Positions 46,320-58,120 are shown, numbered from the stretch's first letter. The stretch: 64,000 nucleotides of DNA from Voacanga thouarsii (GCA_026120185.1 JANUWF010001783.1:589001-653000), one strand, 5' to 3'. The notes: generated by a model from the letters alone, not told the origin. Program-made: numbers and translations.

Positions 46320-46800
46320 AATTAGACTAAAAACGACAGTTACAATAAACCGTTGTATTTGGTCTACTCTATTGCGACAGTTATAATAAATCATCATATT
46401 TGGCCTACTCTATTGCAACAGTTATAACAAACCATTATGTTTGACCTACTCTATTGCGAAGGTTAAAATAAACCGTCGTATTTGGCCTACTCTATTGTGA
46501 CAATTACAATAAACTATTGTATTTGGTCTACCTATTACGACGGTTAAAATAAACCGTTGTATTTGGTCTACTCTATTGCGACAATTACAATAAACCGTTG
46601 TATTTGGTCTACCTATTACGACGGTTTGTGTAAACCGTCGGATTTAGTTATCAAATACGACGGTTGGAATTGAACCGTCATATTAGGTCTATCTATTGCG
46701 TCGGTTTCAAAACCGTCACATAAACATAAAGTAACCTATTACGACGGTTTTTTAACTATCATATTTGTCTTTGTCGCATTTGTCCCATTTTTTTGTAGTG
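46320..46800 (-). repeat. CACTA-B terminus and subterminal repeat array
   Basis: About eight units of the type ctattgcgac, agttataataaaccgtcgtat, ttggcctact. They end in ccatttttttgtagtg, the reverse of the CACTA terminus. Confidence 0.88.
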
Positions 46801-47400
46801 GTTGGCACTAAATCATTAGAAAACTCTACTTCTTTCTCTGGTGGTAATTCCTTTAATTCTGTCAGAAAAACATCCAAATACTCATTTACCACAGGAACGT
46901 CAGGTTTCTTAACCTCTCCTGGCTTATTGATCACATAAGCCAAGTATCCAGTACATCCTTTCCTAATCATCTTCTAGGCCTTGAGTCTCGATATAAAAGT
47001 ATTACTTTTCCTTCCAGTCTCACCTACAAATTCCAATATAGGCTTCTCAGGCCGACAAAATTGTATTACCTTATGTCTATAGTTAAACATAAGATAGCAT
47101 CGTAGTCCTCTATGGGCAAACATATCAAATCTCCTCCCAATATTTCATTCTCTACCAAAATCTTACATCCCTTATGTATTTTTTCACTATTCATTTGCTT
47201 TCCCAATGGGGTACTAATAATCATTTCATTGGAAGTTTCTTCCCCTTTAATCCCCATAACATTAAGAAATGAATTGGCAACAAAGGAATTTGTAAAGTCG
47301 TAATCTATTAATACTTTAGCATCATGATAAAAAAAAATAAGGAGCCTACTTTCCACTATTGTGGCAGGGTTATATGCCTTTTCCAATGCAACCACTCAAG
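46801..47400 (-). pseudogene. G3 RT N-terminus and protease pseudogene
   Basis: On the minus strand the protease reads VESRLLIFFYHDAKVLIDYD, then FTNSFV. The family motif LIDSGSTHSF has become LIDYDFTNSF, so the active-site Ser-Gly is lost. RT begins PDVPVVNEYLDVF and LPPEKEVEFSNDLVPT, which breaks at the CACTA-B edge and continues at 41250. Confidence 0.88.
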
Positions 47401-47710
47401 CATTCACTTGTGGTTTAGCAGGTCCGGGTCTAGAGGTAGAAGCCTGTCTTGGATTCCCTCTTCCTGGTATTGACCTCTGCCCCTGATTGTTTCCTCCTGG
47501 TCTACTCCATCCTTCTGTCCTTTGAGGGTGAGGGCAATTGAGAATCTTATGCCCTGCCTCCCTATAGTTGAAGCATCTAAAAGAGGGTTATCCTCTAGTT
47601 GGGCCTCCTCTCCTTTGCATTTTACCTTTCTTTTGCCATCGGGGCCCTCTAGTTTTTTTCAGATTCATACCCCGAAATCCACTTTGATTTCTCTCACGCC
47701 AACTATAACA
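47401..47710 (-). pseudogene. gag: G3 gag C-terminus with decayed zinc knuckle
   Basis: On the minus strand, RCFNYREAGHKILNC keeps the CX2CX4HX4C spacing with the second Cys replaced by Tyr. A Gly/Gln/Arg/Pro-rich tail follows (SRPGGNNQGQRSIPGRGNP). The gag body that should precede the knuckle is missing: upstream sequence changes at about 47705 into leader sequence, so most of gag is deleted. Confidence 0.82.
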
Positions 47711-48640
47711 TAGCTCAAAAGCAAGCACAAAAAGGGGATATAGTGCACATAGCAAGAAACATAACATACATTCATTCATGTCAAAACACGAAGTCAGTAC
47801 AAAATTTGTGTGTCGAGCATACTGTTATATCTAATATACACTGGCTGAACTATACATGTCTTACTACATATATTTACATCTCATCCTCCTACTCATTATC
47901 ATCGCTATCCGAAGTAGGAGGTCCTGAGTCAGCAGAAACTGTGTAGTACTCGGGAGCATCAAGTCCCTCACCTTCATCTATATCAAGGTCAACCTAAACA
48001 CCTGGAGCCAAGATACCTTCAGCTTTAAGCTCCAGCAACCAAGCCTTTATCTCATAGTCTCCAACTCCTTCTTAGGCTCCTCGACCACAAGCATCTCCAC
48101 TTCAGGTACCTCTTGATCTTCTCCTACCTCAGCAACCTCTAACTCTGGCATCTCCTCCTCTAATACTCCTGGAACGTCCTCACCAAATACCTCCTCGTCA
48201 TTCCTGGGCAATACTACATCGTCAGGGATACTGTCCACCACATTATCATCCTGATGGCGTGACTCAACATCGCCATTACCATTGCTAGAATCGCTACCTA
48301 CCTCCCCTGCCTGGCTAAGTGGCAACGGCGTCTTCTCAGGAGTAGGTGTCCTCTCCAGACAGAGGTTTTGCGCAAATGGCAGAACAACAGGCACTGTCAG
48401 GTCAAACACGCTCTCAACGAGATAGGGTGTATGACAGCAGCCAGGGCTGCATCTTGTCAAAGTAAAATGTCCCGGCACACCCTTTCAGTAAACCATCCTG
48501 ATCTTCCAAGATTTCTTCGCACCCGAACGCTCACCTGTCTCTTTCTTCCCATCATCGGTACAATCATCCATTGGGCACTTGCTCTTATCATTCTTATCCC
48601 TCATACCCACAAGATAAATGGTTCTATTAATTGTTATGAT
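47711..48640 (-). pseudogene. G3 acidic leader ORF region
   Basis: It lies between primer site and gag remnant. The longest open part (48047-48478) is very acidic, with EDVPGVLEEEMPELEVAEV and many further Glu/Asp. In another frame it ends with SADSGPPTSDSDDNE and a stop near 47897, much like the DSDED end of the G2 leader ORF. No clear SUMO-motif pair like that of G2 is seen. The start is uncertain and frameshifts are needed. Its function is unknown. Confidence 0.5.
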
Positions 48641-48665
48641 GATACCACAGTTCTATGATAACTAT

Positions 48666-48677
48666 GCTTTGATACCA
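48666..48677 (-). other. G3 primer binding site
   Basis: TGGTATCAAAGC on the minus strand, two bases from the LTR end. It has one mismatch from the Met-tRNA site and defines the G3 5' LTR. Confidence 0.85.
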
Positions 48678-50819
48678 ATTGTAATATCCCTACTAAAAGT
48701 AACTGTGGAAGTATAATAAAATCAGGTGTCGCCCCATCCAATTATCTGGACAAGGGGTCTTTATAACAAAAAACTATAAGTAGTAACTAAGGCCCAGACT
48801 AATACAACTAACTCATACTGATAGTCATACACATATATAACAGAGAGTCTCGTACAAGTAATCTCCATACTACATCAGTAATAAAGTACATAATCAAAAG
48901 AGAAAGCATCCGGACCTAGACTACTGTCACTGTAGTACCGTCTCTCTATCCGTAGGTCTACTCAACTTCCGATCCTACAAAACAGTAAGATAAAAGACAT
49001 GTGTGAGTGAAAAATCACCCAGTAAGTCCCATGCAGTGCTTTACAAAAATAGATAAAGTAAAGTAATATTACGTTTTTGTCCCTAAAAGGGCACTATAGA
49101 AAGGTTTTCTTCTTCTTTTTCTACTGAAATCAATTCCAAAATTCTTTAAAGAAGAGTTTATTCAAAACTCAATCATTTTTGGAAAATAGTGTATAATTTC
49201 AAACCATTGCCCTAATTTCCAAATCACAGGCACTTCCCTAACTGAAGATTGGCCTGTATGCAAAGCTCATAAGGCTTCGCATTCAGAGCCACATATTATT
49301 ATGCTAAGACTGCAACCCATAGCACTTAACTGTGCATCACCGGAGGATAAGTACACCGCAGCGTACTGCTGAGCATGAATAACAAGTATACCACAACATA
49401 CTAAGTGTACCATAATACACTATATATTTTACTTGCTACCGTAAGCCAAGGAGTTCCAATCCTGACGTCATTCACTATCGAGGTAGCAATGGGTTAAACA
49501 ACGCTAAGTGTCCAGCCCAACCCATGAACAGCCCAAATCAAAGTGTACACAAGGTAAGACAATTGCTAGGAACTAGATGGCTAGCCAGTACGACTCATGT
49601 CAATGTCTTTTCATCTTGTTTGGAGTAAGACAATCCCTAGGATTAGCTAGGTTACTTGGGGTTGTCTATCTCTAACATGAGTTAGTACAAAGATCAAAGT
49701 CCTTACTAAGTACTCAATGTTCCAATACTAATCCCTACTGACTGATCAGGCAAGAGGGTTATTTGTTCCTGCAAGATTTTTAAATCAAACATTTTTGCGG
49801 CAACATATCATTTTTCAGAAATTGATCCCACTGACTCGCAAGTCAGATAATTGTTCCCATAGGCTCCGCAAGGCCAATCAGTTTATTCTATAGGCACATC
49901 AAGCCAACATAGTAGTTTTTGGGATCAAAATGTCATTTTTCAAAAGTCAATCTCATGTCGGGAGATCATTTTCAAAAACTATGTTGAAATAGGGTAAAAA
50001 GTTCTTTTTGCATATTAAAACAAGTTTCCAAGAGTATTTGGGTCATTTTCCAATGGTATTCGAGTCATTTTTTCCATACCTGATCACAAAAGTCATTTCT
50101 AAAGGTATTCGGGCCATCTTATCCATACTCGATTACAAAAGTCATTTCTAAGGGTATTTATGTCATTTTACCCTTACCCAATTTGAAAAGTATTCATAAA
50201 AGTTCTAATACGATTATTTCAGTCATTTACTGAATATACAATTCCAAAAGTTTTCATAAAATATTTCAATAAGGACATTAGGAACATTTTCCAAATATCC
50301 GATTTGAAAAGGAACTTATCTCAAGAAATCTAGAATTCTAATCCTAAAAGAGGATTAAATTCAAAGTTTCCAATCATATTTTCATAAAATGTTCCAATAA
50401 AGGCTTTCTGGTCAATTCGTGAATACTCGATTCCAAAATTGCAATTTTTTGGAAATCCAAAGTATTAAATCCAAAAAGGACAAAATACGTAAAATGCATG
50501 TATTAATCATTCGTTAAGGTTTTTGAGCTAATTATGATGTTCATTCGAGCCCAAAATGGCATAAAAATAAATCATGCTCAGATAAACCTTAAATATATTT
50601 AGGGATTTTTAAAATGGTATAAAACGTAGCATTTCATGGAAAGGTAAAGCATACTAGCTTTCAAAATGGTTTTAGAAGTCAAAGGAACTCACTTCGTGTC
50701 CTAAATAAGCTTTTATCATTCACGCCATTCGTCTACCATTTTCACCGTTTCCAACATGTCGTTGGCCGTTTACCGGCAAACCTACATCAAACATCGTTTT
50801 TATGCTTACTTAGGTTTGG

Positions 50820-50945
50820 CCAAAAAATAGACGACATCCAGCCAATGTGCCCGATAGTTAGCCAACGTCCAACCGACGTGCCCGATAGTTAGTCGATGTT
50901 TAGCCGATGTACCCGACAGTTAGCCGACGTTCTATCGATGTTTTA
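50820..50945. repeat. tandem units with GTTAGCCGACGT-type core
   Basis: Three to four imperfect units of roughly 32-38 bases (cccgatagttagccaacgt and variants). The other G3 LTR has only one or two units (14940-15010), so the array expanded after insertion or shrank in the other copy. Confidence 0.7.
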
Positions 50946-51921
50946 GAAAACGTACAACAGTCGTTCAAGCCATTTTTTCATCGTTTGTTCAATTCTTCCA
51001 TTTTCCTTTTTTCATATCCTTTCTCTCTTCATGAACAAGGAATTAGTTTCATGTTTTTCATTTATTTCATCCCAAAATCATACAATTAATCCTTCTTAAG
51101 TTCATTCATTTTCTAACGGAAATTCTGGAATTTCCTTTCTTGACACACGATTTTGTTTTGCACATAACTTTCAATCCACAACTCCGATTGGGCTCTATGA
51201 TATATCAAAACGATCGTAAGACTCTTAACTTTAATTCTCTGTAAGCCCTTTCCTGAGTTCAGATTTCTGTGACACAATACAGAGGAAAAACCAGCCCGAA
51301 TAGTTTGAGTTCAGATTTCCGTGACACAATACAAAGGCAAAACCATCCCTAATAGTTTGCCTAATCTCAACCATTCGTGTTATCCTTTCATTCTCTTTTA
51401 ACCTTTAACACCTTGAGAACATTAGATTCATTCAATTTTCCCTTCAAATAATCTTTTATCCTTCATTTTTCAGATTCCAAAAATGCATAAAAGTTATGTT
51501 TATTTAACACAAATTCACTTCCTTCAATCAAAAGATAGCATTATTCATCATTCTAACCAATTAACTTCCATTTTCATTCTACTTTGATCATCATCTCATC
51601 AACTACAATCAATTCTTTGAACTACCATGAATATTCATTCCTTTATCACACAAAACAGAATTCATAAATCCCCTAAGCAACCGGCACACATAATCACACA
51701 TAAATTTCACAAACAAAGTTTATGTACCCTAGCTTTTGATCCAAAATAAAGACATGAAAATCATGTTTTCATATTAAAATTAACATTAACATAATCACTA
51801 TTCACCCAACAACAACTTTAATTCTAGCTAGGTCGGGTTTTACCTTGTATATAGAGTTCTTTGATATGATTTGCTCTAAGAATCTCTCAAGAACACACAC
51901 ACACACACACACACACTATTC

Positions 51922-51924
<3 letters not shown>

Positions 51925-51996
<72 letters not shown>
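51925..51996. repeat. (CT)n microsatellite
   Basis: About 36 uninterrupted CT units, preceded by an (AC)n run at about 51894-51916. The matching place in the other G3 LTR (near 15925) has only a short TC/T run, so this is a recent expansion. Confidence 0.95.
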
Positions 51997-51998
<2 letters not shown>

Positions 51999-52956
51999 TA
52001 ATGTCTTTTGATCTCTTGTTCTCTTATTTTTCTCCTCCAAAGCTACCGAAATTCTGGCTATTTTTCAGCCTTCTCACTGCCACAATTCATCAAAATTTTG
52101 GCCAAGAAATTTTTTTTTAATTCAATTAATTGTATGGTGGTTTTCATGTAGGTGTGTTTCAATCACAAAATTATACACTATTTTCCTTGATTTTGTTCCT
52201 TAAAATTTTTCTTCTCTTCTTTCTTTTGGCTGCCAATTTTTCTGGCTATTTTTTCAGCCAATCCACTGCCACTTCATAGAAAAATATTGGCCAAATAAAT
52301 TGAGCAAGGTATTAATTAAATGGCTCCACAAATGATGTGTTCCAATCACAATTAAACACATCATTTCTTTATTTATTTTGTAATTTCTTAACTCCATATG
52401 TCTTGCATGAATTCTTCATACAATCTCTCATAAGTTGACACATGTTCATGGGCTACCAATCACAAAACGCCACAATACCATTTCTTTTAACCGCGATTTC
52501 ACTTTTTTCTCCGAAATAATCAAAATTCAAGTCCGAAATGAAATTTTATTTTATTTTACCATTCAACTCTAAAAATTTCACTAAATCCATTGGTGATGCT
52601 TAAATTATTCAATTCTTTCTCAGTTTGATCAAAATCACGTGCACAAGTCAAAATGACGAAAATGCCCCTAATAACCCGTATAATTTAATTCACACCAAAA
52701 CGTGTGCTTCATCACACTGATCAATTTTCATTCTCAGTGTACCCTCAAATTCTTATTTTACTAACAGTAGTAGACTTCTAAAGATTTAGGGTACGGTAGA
52801 ACAAATCTAATAATTACATCAAAGTCCCAATAAAATGTTAGTATACCAAAAATTCGCTTCATTATATTAATCACTTTTGGTTTTGCCCATTGATACAAAT
52901 TCTCATCCTATTACAAGTAGTAGCCAATCGAAGGTTAAAATACATATTACACAAGC

Positions 52957-53810
52957 TCCCACTATGTCTTCAAAATCATTATTACTCTTTCTAATTGACT
53001 CTCTATCAATGGCTTATCCGAAATACTAATCTTCAAGGTTAATCTCTATGATTCTTGAATTTTCGTTTATTTTCTTGAAGAAAACTGGGATGTGTCATTT
53101 AGAAACATTGCTTGAAGGCACCCCATGTAGTTATATGATTTCTTGGGTATAAACTTGAACAAAATCCTCCATTGACTATTGCTTGCTTATCGAAACAATA
53201 TGGATTATCTTGATGTGATGGTTTGTTGTTGTCTAAACTTTATCCCTTTGATTCTTACTCATTAGAAAACAAGTAATAACATCCTTCGTGACATATTCCT
53301 TCTTCTATTGGGTGATAAGTAAGGGTAGTATTCCAGCAAGTCTCTTATACTTAGCTTTTACTTTCCAATAGATGAGTTAAGTTGATACATAGTATGTAAT
53401 TTTTCATTCTTAATTCTTAGCCAACAAATCATCTTCTTCACATATTCGTATATTTTTGTTTCTTTCAGAAGTATAGTGCAATGGCTTCTCATGGGCTCCT
53501 TTCAATATGTTTCTTCTTCAAATCTTCTTTATCCTGCACGTTCAATTGATCACGAGAATGAGTCACTTCATTGTCATCTACTCTGAAGTCTTGATTCTTT
53601 CTTTCACTTCCTTCTCGTTGAAGGCTTGAAATCAAGCTTCGAGGTTTTATGATTCACAATATCTCGTATATCTTGTTTTCTTCAAGGCAGATATAACTGT
53701 TGCTAAGTTCAAATGATAAGTAGAATAGTTAATGTCGTGTGACTAAAGTTTTTCTGTGAGACATAAGCTATAGCCTCAACCTCTCTCACATGCCATTTCC
53801 CAAGGGCAAT
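52957..53810 (-). pseudogene. G1 pol remnant (integrase to RNase H), heavily decayed
   Basis: It resumes G1 right after the CAAGC target copy. On the plus strand, aaactgggatgtg near 53085 and cttgaaggcaccccatg near 53112 align with the integrase region of G2 (27,000-26,700, read the same way). Near 53728, gtcgtgtgactaaag and agacataagctatagcctc correspond to the RNase H KPHE and YASR blocks. No open frame survives. This continuity is what shows that G3 inserted into G1. Confidence 0.6.
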
Positions 53811-55330
53811 TCGCGAGTTCGAAGGGAATAATGTAAGTTTGAAGAGAATATAGGAATGAAGAGTATGCCAAAATTTAATGCTATGAGGAGTCTAATAATT
53901 TAAGGAAACATAAATGGAAAAAAATGATAAGATTGAAATAGTCAACTGTTAAAGAATTTTACCGTGATTGACGAGAATTGAATACTTCGGATTGTTGAAT
54001 AAGAGAAGTTCTTGGATATTCAAGTCTTAATATAAGAGGTAAATTTTAAAGAAGATATGGAGCACAAAAAATGAGCACATGAAAGCAATATTACTTGAAG
54101 AAGGAAGAAGAAAGTTTTTTGCAATAATAAGAAGAACAAGAAATTAAAGAGTGAAATGATTGTAACATTTGATTGTCAATGAAAGTATTATGATTGAGAA
54201 TAATTGAACACTTCTGTTGAGTGATAAAGAAAGGTTCCTCGAATGCTCCACCATTAATAAAAAAAATTACAGGAAATAGCAGGAGATATTGGGTAGAAAG
54301 ATAAGCATATCAAATTAATATCATTTGAAAAAGAAAAGAAAGTTTTGAGAATCAAAAGGAACTACAAAAATAAAAGAGTGAAAGATTTGTGGAGAATGTG
54401 ACATTAGAATTTCAAAGATAGAGGATTTACTAAAGAAAACAAAAATCAACATGTGCTGACTCAAAGGAATGATGAAGTGAATGGAGTAAATCCAATGAGG
54501 CAAAAATGGAAAGTTATCATAAAAGCAATATATAAAGCATTTAGAAAAATGGTTGAAAAGTTTGATGAATAACATTTGCAAACATTGACTAGAGTAGCAA
54601 AGGTTTCTTTAATCAACCAAGTCTTTAGAATAAAATTCATAAGAAATGGAGAAAAAGAGAGTTGGCAAGAAATAGCTCAAAAGAGAAAGCACATGACAAG
54701 ATGCACAAATCAAAAGAACGAAGAAGAATTAGAAATAGATGGAATAAGTCTAATGAGATAAGGAATAGACAGTCAACATGTAAATAATATAAAGAAATTG
54801 GGTACAATGTAGATGCATTTTATAAGGAGCAATTTCTAACAATGAGTGAAGAAGCTAAGACGGCCTTCTATAATCATATCTAGGAAGAAAGCTCATAACA
54901 ACAACAATAAATGAAATGATATAGTTTGTATGAGGAAACTTAGAAGAAAGAGCAAAGAAGTGAGATTAAGTTAGATTGAATCACCATCATAGGAATTCAC
55001 CAACACGGCTTTCCTTTCTTAATTTAATGCACTTGCGTATAACGCCTGAAGTTTCACAAGTGTAAACTTTGATCTTCTCTTAGGCTCTTGGAAATTTTCC
55101 TCATTTTCCTTTTTTACAACTGCAATGTCCATCTCTGTTGTACCTGAATTAGAGGTGCCGTAAGAATCACAATTCTTCTAATAAAAGAAAATACTAATAA
55201 TCTAATCCTAGGAATACTTTATACTTCAAGATGTTTTCAATTCGTATTAGCTCCAAAGTTTTCTTTGTTCCAAAGTGAGCACTAATATGGGTTAAATTCA
55301 TCACTATTTTCCTAATTATTTGAGGTTAAT
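53811..55330. other. unassigned AT-rich DNA with diverged repeats
   Basis: Purine-rich on the plus strand. Similar phrases (gattgacgagaattgaatacttc near 53970 and gattgagaataattgaacacttc near 54193) suggest an old tandem repeat of about 230 bases. Frames at 54321 and 54576 have no domain. It probably belongs to G1 or an insertion in it, but I cannot show this. Confidence 0.3.
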
Positions 55331-55490
55331 TTGAGATAATTTTGATGTAATAACTAGACATATCCTTCCTATTTGATATTTTGCTTGTGAAAAGTATTTT
55401 GAATGAATTTGTACAGGATTCAAGGGATTTCGAGCAAAAAGCGAAAAATTCCAGCATGTACCTGACGCCAGGTCTAGCTATTGCACCAAG

Positions 55491-56465
55491 TAGCATTGTC
55501 ATGTGGGCTGGCCCGCACAGTTTCGGGTCGGGCCGGGCCAATCCTGAGGACCGGCCAGTGGGCCATGCGGGCCAGTCCCATGCTAATAAGGTCAGGGCCG
55601 GGCCCAAGGCCAAAAACTCTAGGCCCAACATGATCCGGGCCCTAAGCCCGTAGGCCAGGCTCGGGCCTATCCTCTCTCCTTTTTGTCATGTAATTCGATA
55701 AAAATGATGATATTGATTTGGATTCATTATATCTAAACAAAAAAAATCAATTAAAATTCAAATAGAAGTTCCAAAAAATTGAAATAAAGTATTAACAAAT
55801 AATTAAATAAGAAAATTGAAAATTATAAATAACTTAAAAATTAAACAAATAACTAAAAAAAATAAGCAATTAATAAAACTAAAAAAATAAGAATGTAAAA
55901 TTCAAAAATACTGACTAGTTAATGGCCAATAACACTAACATTTTGCAGAGCTTTACTTCTTATCTTCTTCAAAACTTAAACTATCTACTATTCCGCCACT
56001 CAATAACCTATCAAAATATGAAGACTTTGCTTGAAGAATTAAAAAAAAATTAAAAAAAATTCAATTCTAACTCTTTTTGTAGAGGAAATGAAGAAATTTG
56101 AGGATTATGAGAGAAAAATGAATGAAAATAAGGGAGTTTGAGAGAATTGGAGAGAATTAGAGAGTATTTAGTGAGTTTTGAGGTGAATTAGGGGGTCTTT
56201 ATAGAGTTTTGGAGGGTTAGGGGAAGAATACAGCCATCAGGGGTCCAAAAGTAAAAAAAAAAAAAAAACTTGAATGCTCTTCAAGGCTGGCCAGCTTGCC
56301 GGGCCTCGAGCCAGGGATTTTAATCCCTGGCCCGGACTGGCCTGCACCCCAAGACCGACCCTGGGACTGGCACGCTACAGTGTGGCCGGTTCAGTTCACT
56401 GGCCAGGCTGGGTTAGGCCCGACAAACCAACTCGGCAGGGTGAATTGGCCCACTTGCCAATGCTA
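55491..56465. mobile_element. hAT-like non-autonomous element (975 bp) with GC-rich ends
   Basis: Terminal inverted repeats are TAGCATTGTCATGTGGGC on the left and, read inward from the right, TAGCATTGGCAAGTGGGC (two mismatches). An 8-bp duplication flanks it: GCACCAAG at 55483-55490 and GTACCAAG at 56466-56473 (one mismatch). An 8-bp duplication and short inverted ends are the hAT signature. The outer 180-200 bases at each end are rich in GGGCC and GGCCCG words, and the middle is AT-rich. No transposase frame is present; frames near 55326, 55381 and 56274 are composition effects. Confidence 0.72.
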
Positions 56466-56473
56466 GTACCAAG

Positions 56474-57690
56474 CTCCAGGTCCACTCTAGAGTAACAGAG
56501 AAAAACAAAGCATCGTCCAGGAGAAAACCAGAATGCACTTAGTGCCAAGTGGGTCGAAATGGCCCGGCACTAGGTCCGATATGTTCTGTGACAATTTTGT
56601 GTAAGAATTTGGCATCTTTCAAATTATTTTAGTATTTTTCGAATTCTAATGGGCCAAGACTTCTCAAACCTCGAATTTTGGTATTAACAGAGCTTATAAA
56701 GACAAGACAAACACAAGAAAAAGTAGTGAATCTATGGATCAAAACTTCCAATCACTCACAAAAGAAGATTCATCATTCAAGGAGTATTATTCAAGAAGGT
56801 TTCAAAAGAGAAAAATGAGGGCTTGTCTATGAGTTCTTTCTTTTACCTTTTTTTCCTTTTTCTAGAATAATGATATAATAAATGTTTTCATTGTAATTTG
56901 ACATTTTTTTGGGATTTATGATTTCTTGAATTAATTTAGTCTTTTTGATCAATTGATTATTTGACTTGGAATTTGATTACTTGTCTTTATTATGAAGTTG
57001 ATTGGTTAATTCTTGTTATTAACTTACTTGAAAAAGGGATTGATAATGACTTCAATTAATTAATTTCATATTTGTTATCTCTTAACTTGCTTGAAAAAGG
57101 GGTTAACTGTTAAGAAATTGGATAATCAAAGGTTAGTAGCTAATATCTGGGTTAGTCTATCTAGCAATCACTCTCTTTCAGATCCTCTCCTAACGAAGAA
57201 CTAATTGGCATTCGTTCGATGCTACATCATCTATTGAATTTGACATCTTACCCTCTAAATACATCACTCGAAAGGAGCTTTCTTCCCCCTAGGTACTCAC
57301 TTATATCACTCATTTAGTCTCATTTTTCTTTGAGACTGCTGTTGTAGCTCTCAATCTAGCGACTTCCTCTCATTTCAGTCGAGACTTCATTCCTTGGGAT
57401 GTCTAAGCCTTCCCTATGCAATGGTGCTTTCTAGTTCATACTTGCACCTACATTAGTTTTCTAATTTCTCCTATTTTATTTTATCATAGTAATCAATAAC
57501 CATATCATACCGAGCCTACTAAGCAGGAAAAAGGGGGCGAAATCAAACTCAGGAATGAACCAAGAAGGGCATATCTTCCTGAAAAAAAATGCTACTCTAA
57601 ATGTTGATATTTTGACCACAAAACTGAGAACCTAACAAAACTTAACGAACTTTTCAAAATGTGGGTAGAGAATCCTGCAATCCATAGTCC
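56474..57690. other. unassigned DNA right of the hAT-like element
   Basis: No gene is seen. Phrases such as cttacttgaaaaagggattg and cttgcttgaaaaaggggtt near 57020 and 57090 are a diverged pair. The style resembles untranslated or LTR DNA of large gypsy elements, but I have no boundaries. Confidence 0.3.
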
Positions 57691-58120
57691 CATATGGTCT
57701 CTAAGCAATACTCCACTTCTGCCACCCTCGGATAACAAAACTAGTGAACCAAACTAGGGTAGCCAATCCTCGTCTTAGAGTTAGAGCTATGGAGTGTGAA
57801 AGACAAAGTCTGGTTATAGGTTGGAGTTTCTCTAAGCATACAAGACAGAGTGTCGCCCAGTGTTTCTACAAAAAGACTGCTTACTTGTTAGAGACTCCAG
57901 CCCTGGGAATACACTTCACAGAAGTTGGTGCTTACTTGAAAAGCACAAGATTCGCAGACAATAGCACGTAGTAGGAATAGTCGCTAGCAGGCGGTGTGTT
58001 AGCAGAGTCAGGAAAGGATAGAAGAGAAATCGACTATCTTTCTTTTGTCCTAGAAGCGTAAAGCCACTCAAACTTCGTGAAGTATCGTGCTCCACTCAAT
58101 TGATCGAAAAGGTCTGCAAT
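57690..58120 (+). other. patch of different composition, possibly organelle-derived
   Basis: Base composition is balanced here (for example cagccctgggaatacac, gctagcaggcggtgtgtt), unlike the AT-rich surroundings, and there is no repeat structure or domain. The style recalls plant mitochondrial intergenic DNA. This is an impression only, and I recognise no organelle gene. A 75-residue frame at 57744-57971 has no known motif. Confidence 0.2.

Larger units (their letters stand above)
41251..46800 (-). mobile_element. CACTA-B, second copy in opposite orientation, one end deleted
   Basis: The intact end is on the right: read on the minus strand it starts CACTACAAAAAAATGGGAC at 46800, followed by the subterminal repeat array. 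The body matches CACTA-A in reverse, as far as the 175-base array, then stops at 41251 beside G3 RT sequence. The other terminus and its target copy are gone; gtt at 46801-46803 is the likely surviving target copy. It keeps parts of the captured gene that copy A has lost. Confidence 0.88.
12848..52951 (-). mobile_element. G3, Ty3/gypsy chromovirus (nested host of G2 and two CACTAs)
   Basis: It is bounded by two homologous LTRs (12848-16916 and 48680-52951) and by a perfect 5-bp duplication, CAAGC (12843-12847 and 52952-52956). On the minus strand the internal order is primer site, acidic leader ORF, gag zinc knuckle, protease, RT, RNase H, integrase, chromodomain, polypurine tract. Three younger insertions interrupt it: G2 (18487-33738), CACTA-A (34082-40351) and CACTA-B (41251-46800). 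Most of the gag body is missing. The LTRs have clearly diverged, so G3 is older than G2. Confidence 0.9.
48680..52951 (-). mobile_element. G3 5' LTR (4.27 kb)
   Basis: On the plus strand it runs from TGTAATATCCCTACT to ACATATTACA. It is homologous to 12848-16916 along its length. It is longer because of a (CT)n microsatellite at 51925-51996 and extra ttagccgac-type units at 50820-50945. The 50-base tandem block lies at about 50030-50280. Reading frames near 50907 and 51845 are products of these repeats. Confidence 0.9.

Noticed and set aside
34082..46800. One large 12.7-kb CACTA element with internal gypsy capture
   Set aside because: CACTA-A has its own two ends and an ACC duplication, and the gypsy RT between A and B continues the flanking G3 gene, so there are two separate insertions.
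51845..52120. 91-residue frame with a long Ser-Leu run
   Set aside because: The run is a translated (CT)n microsatellite inside the G3 LTR.
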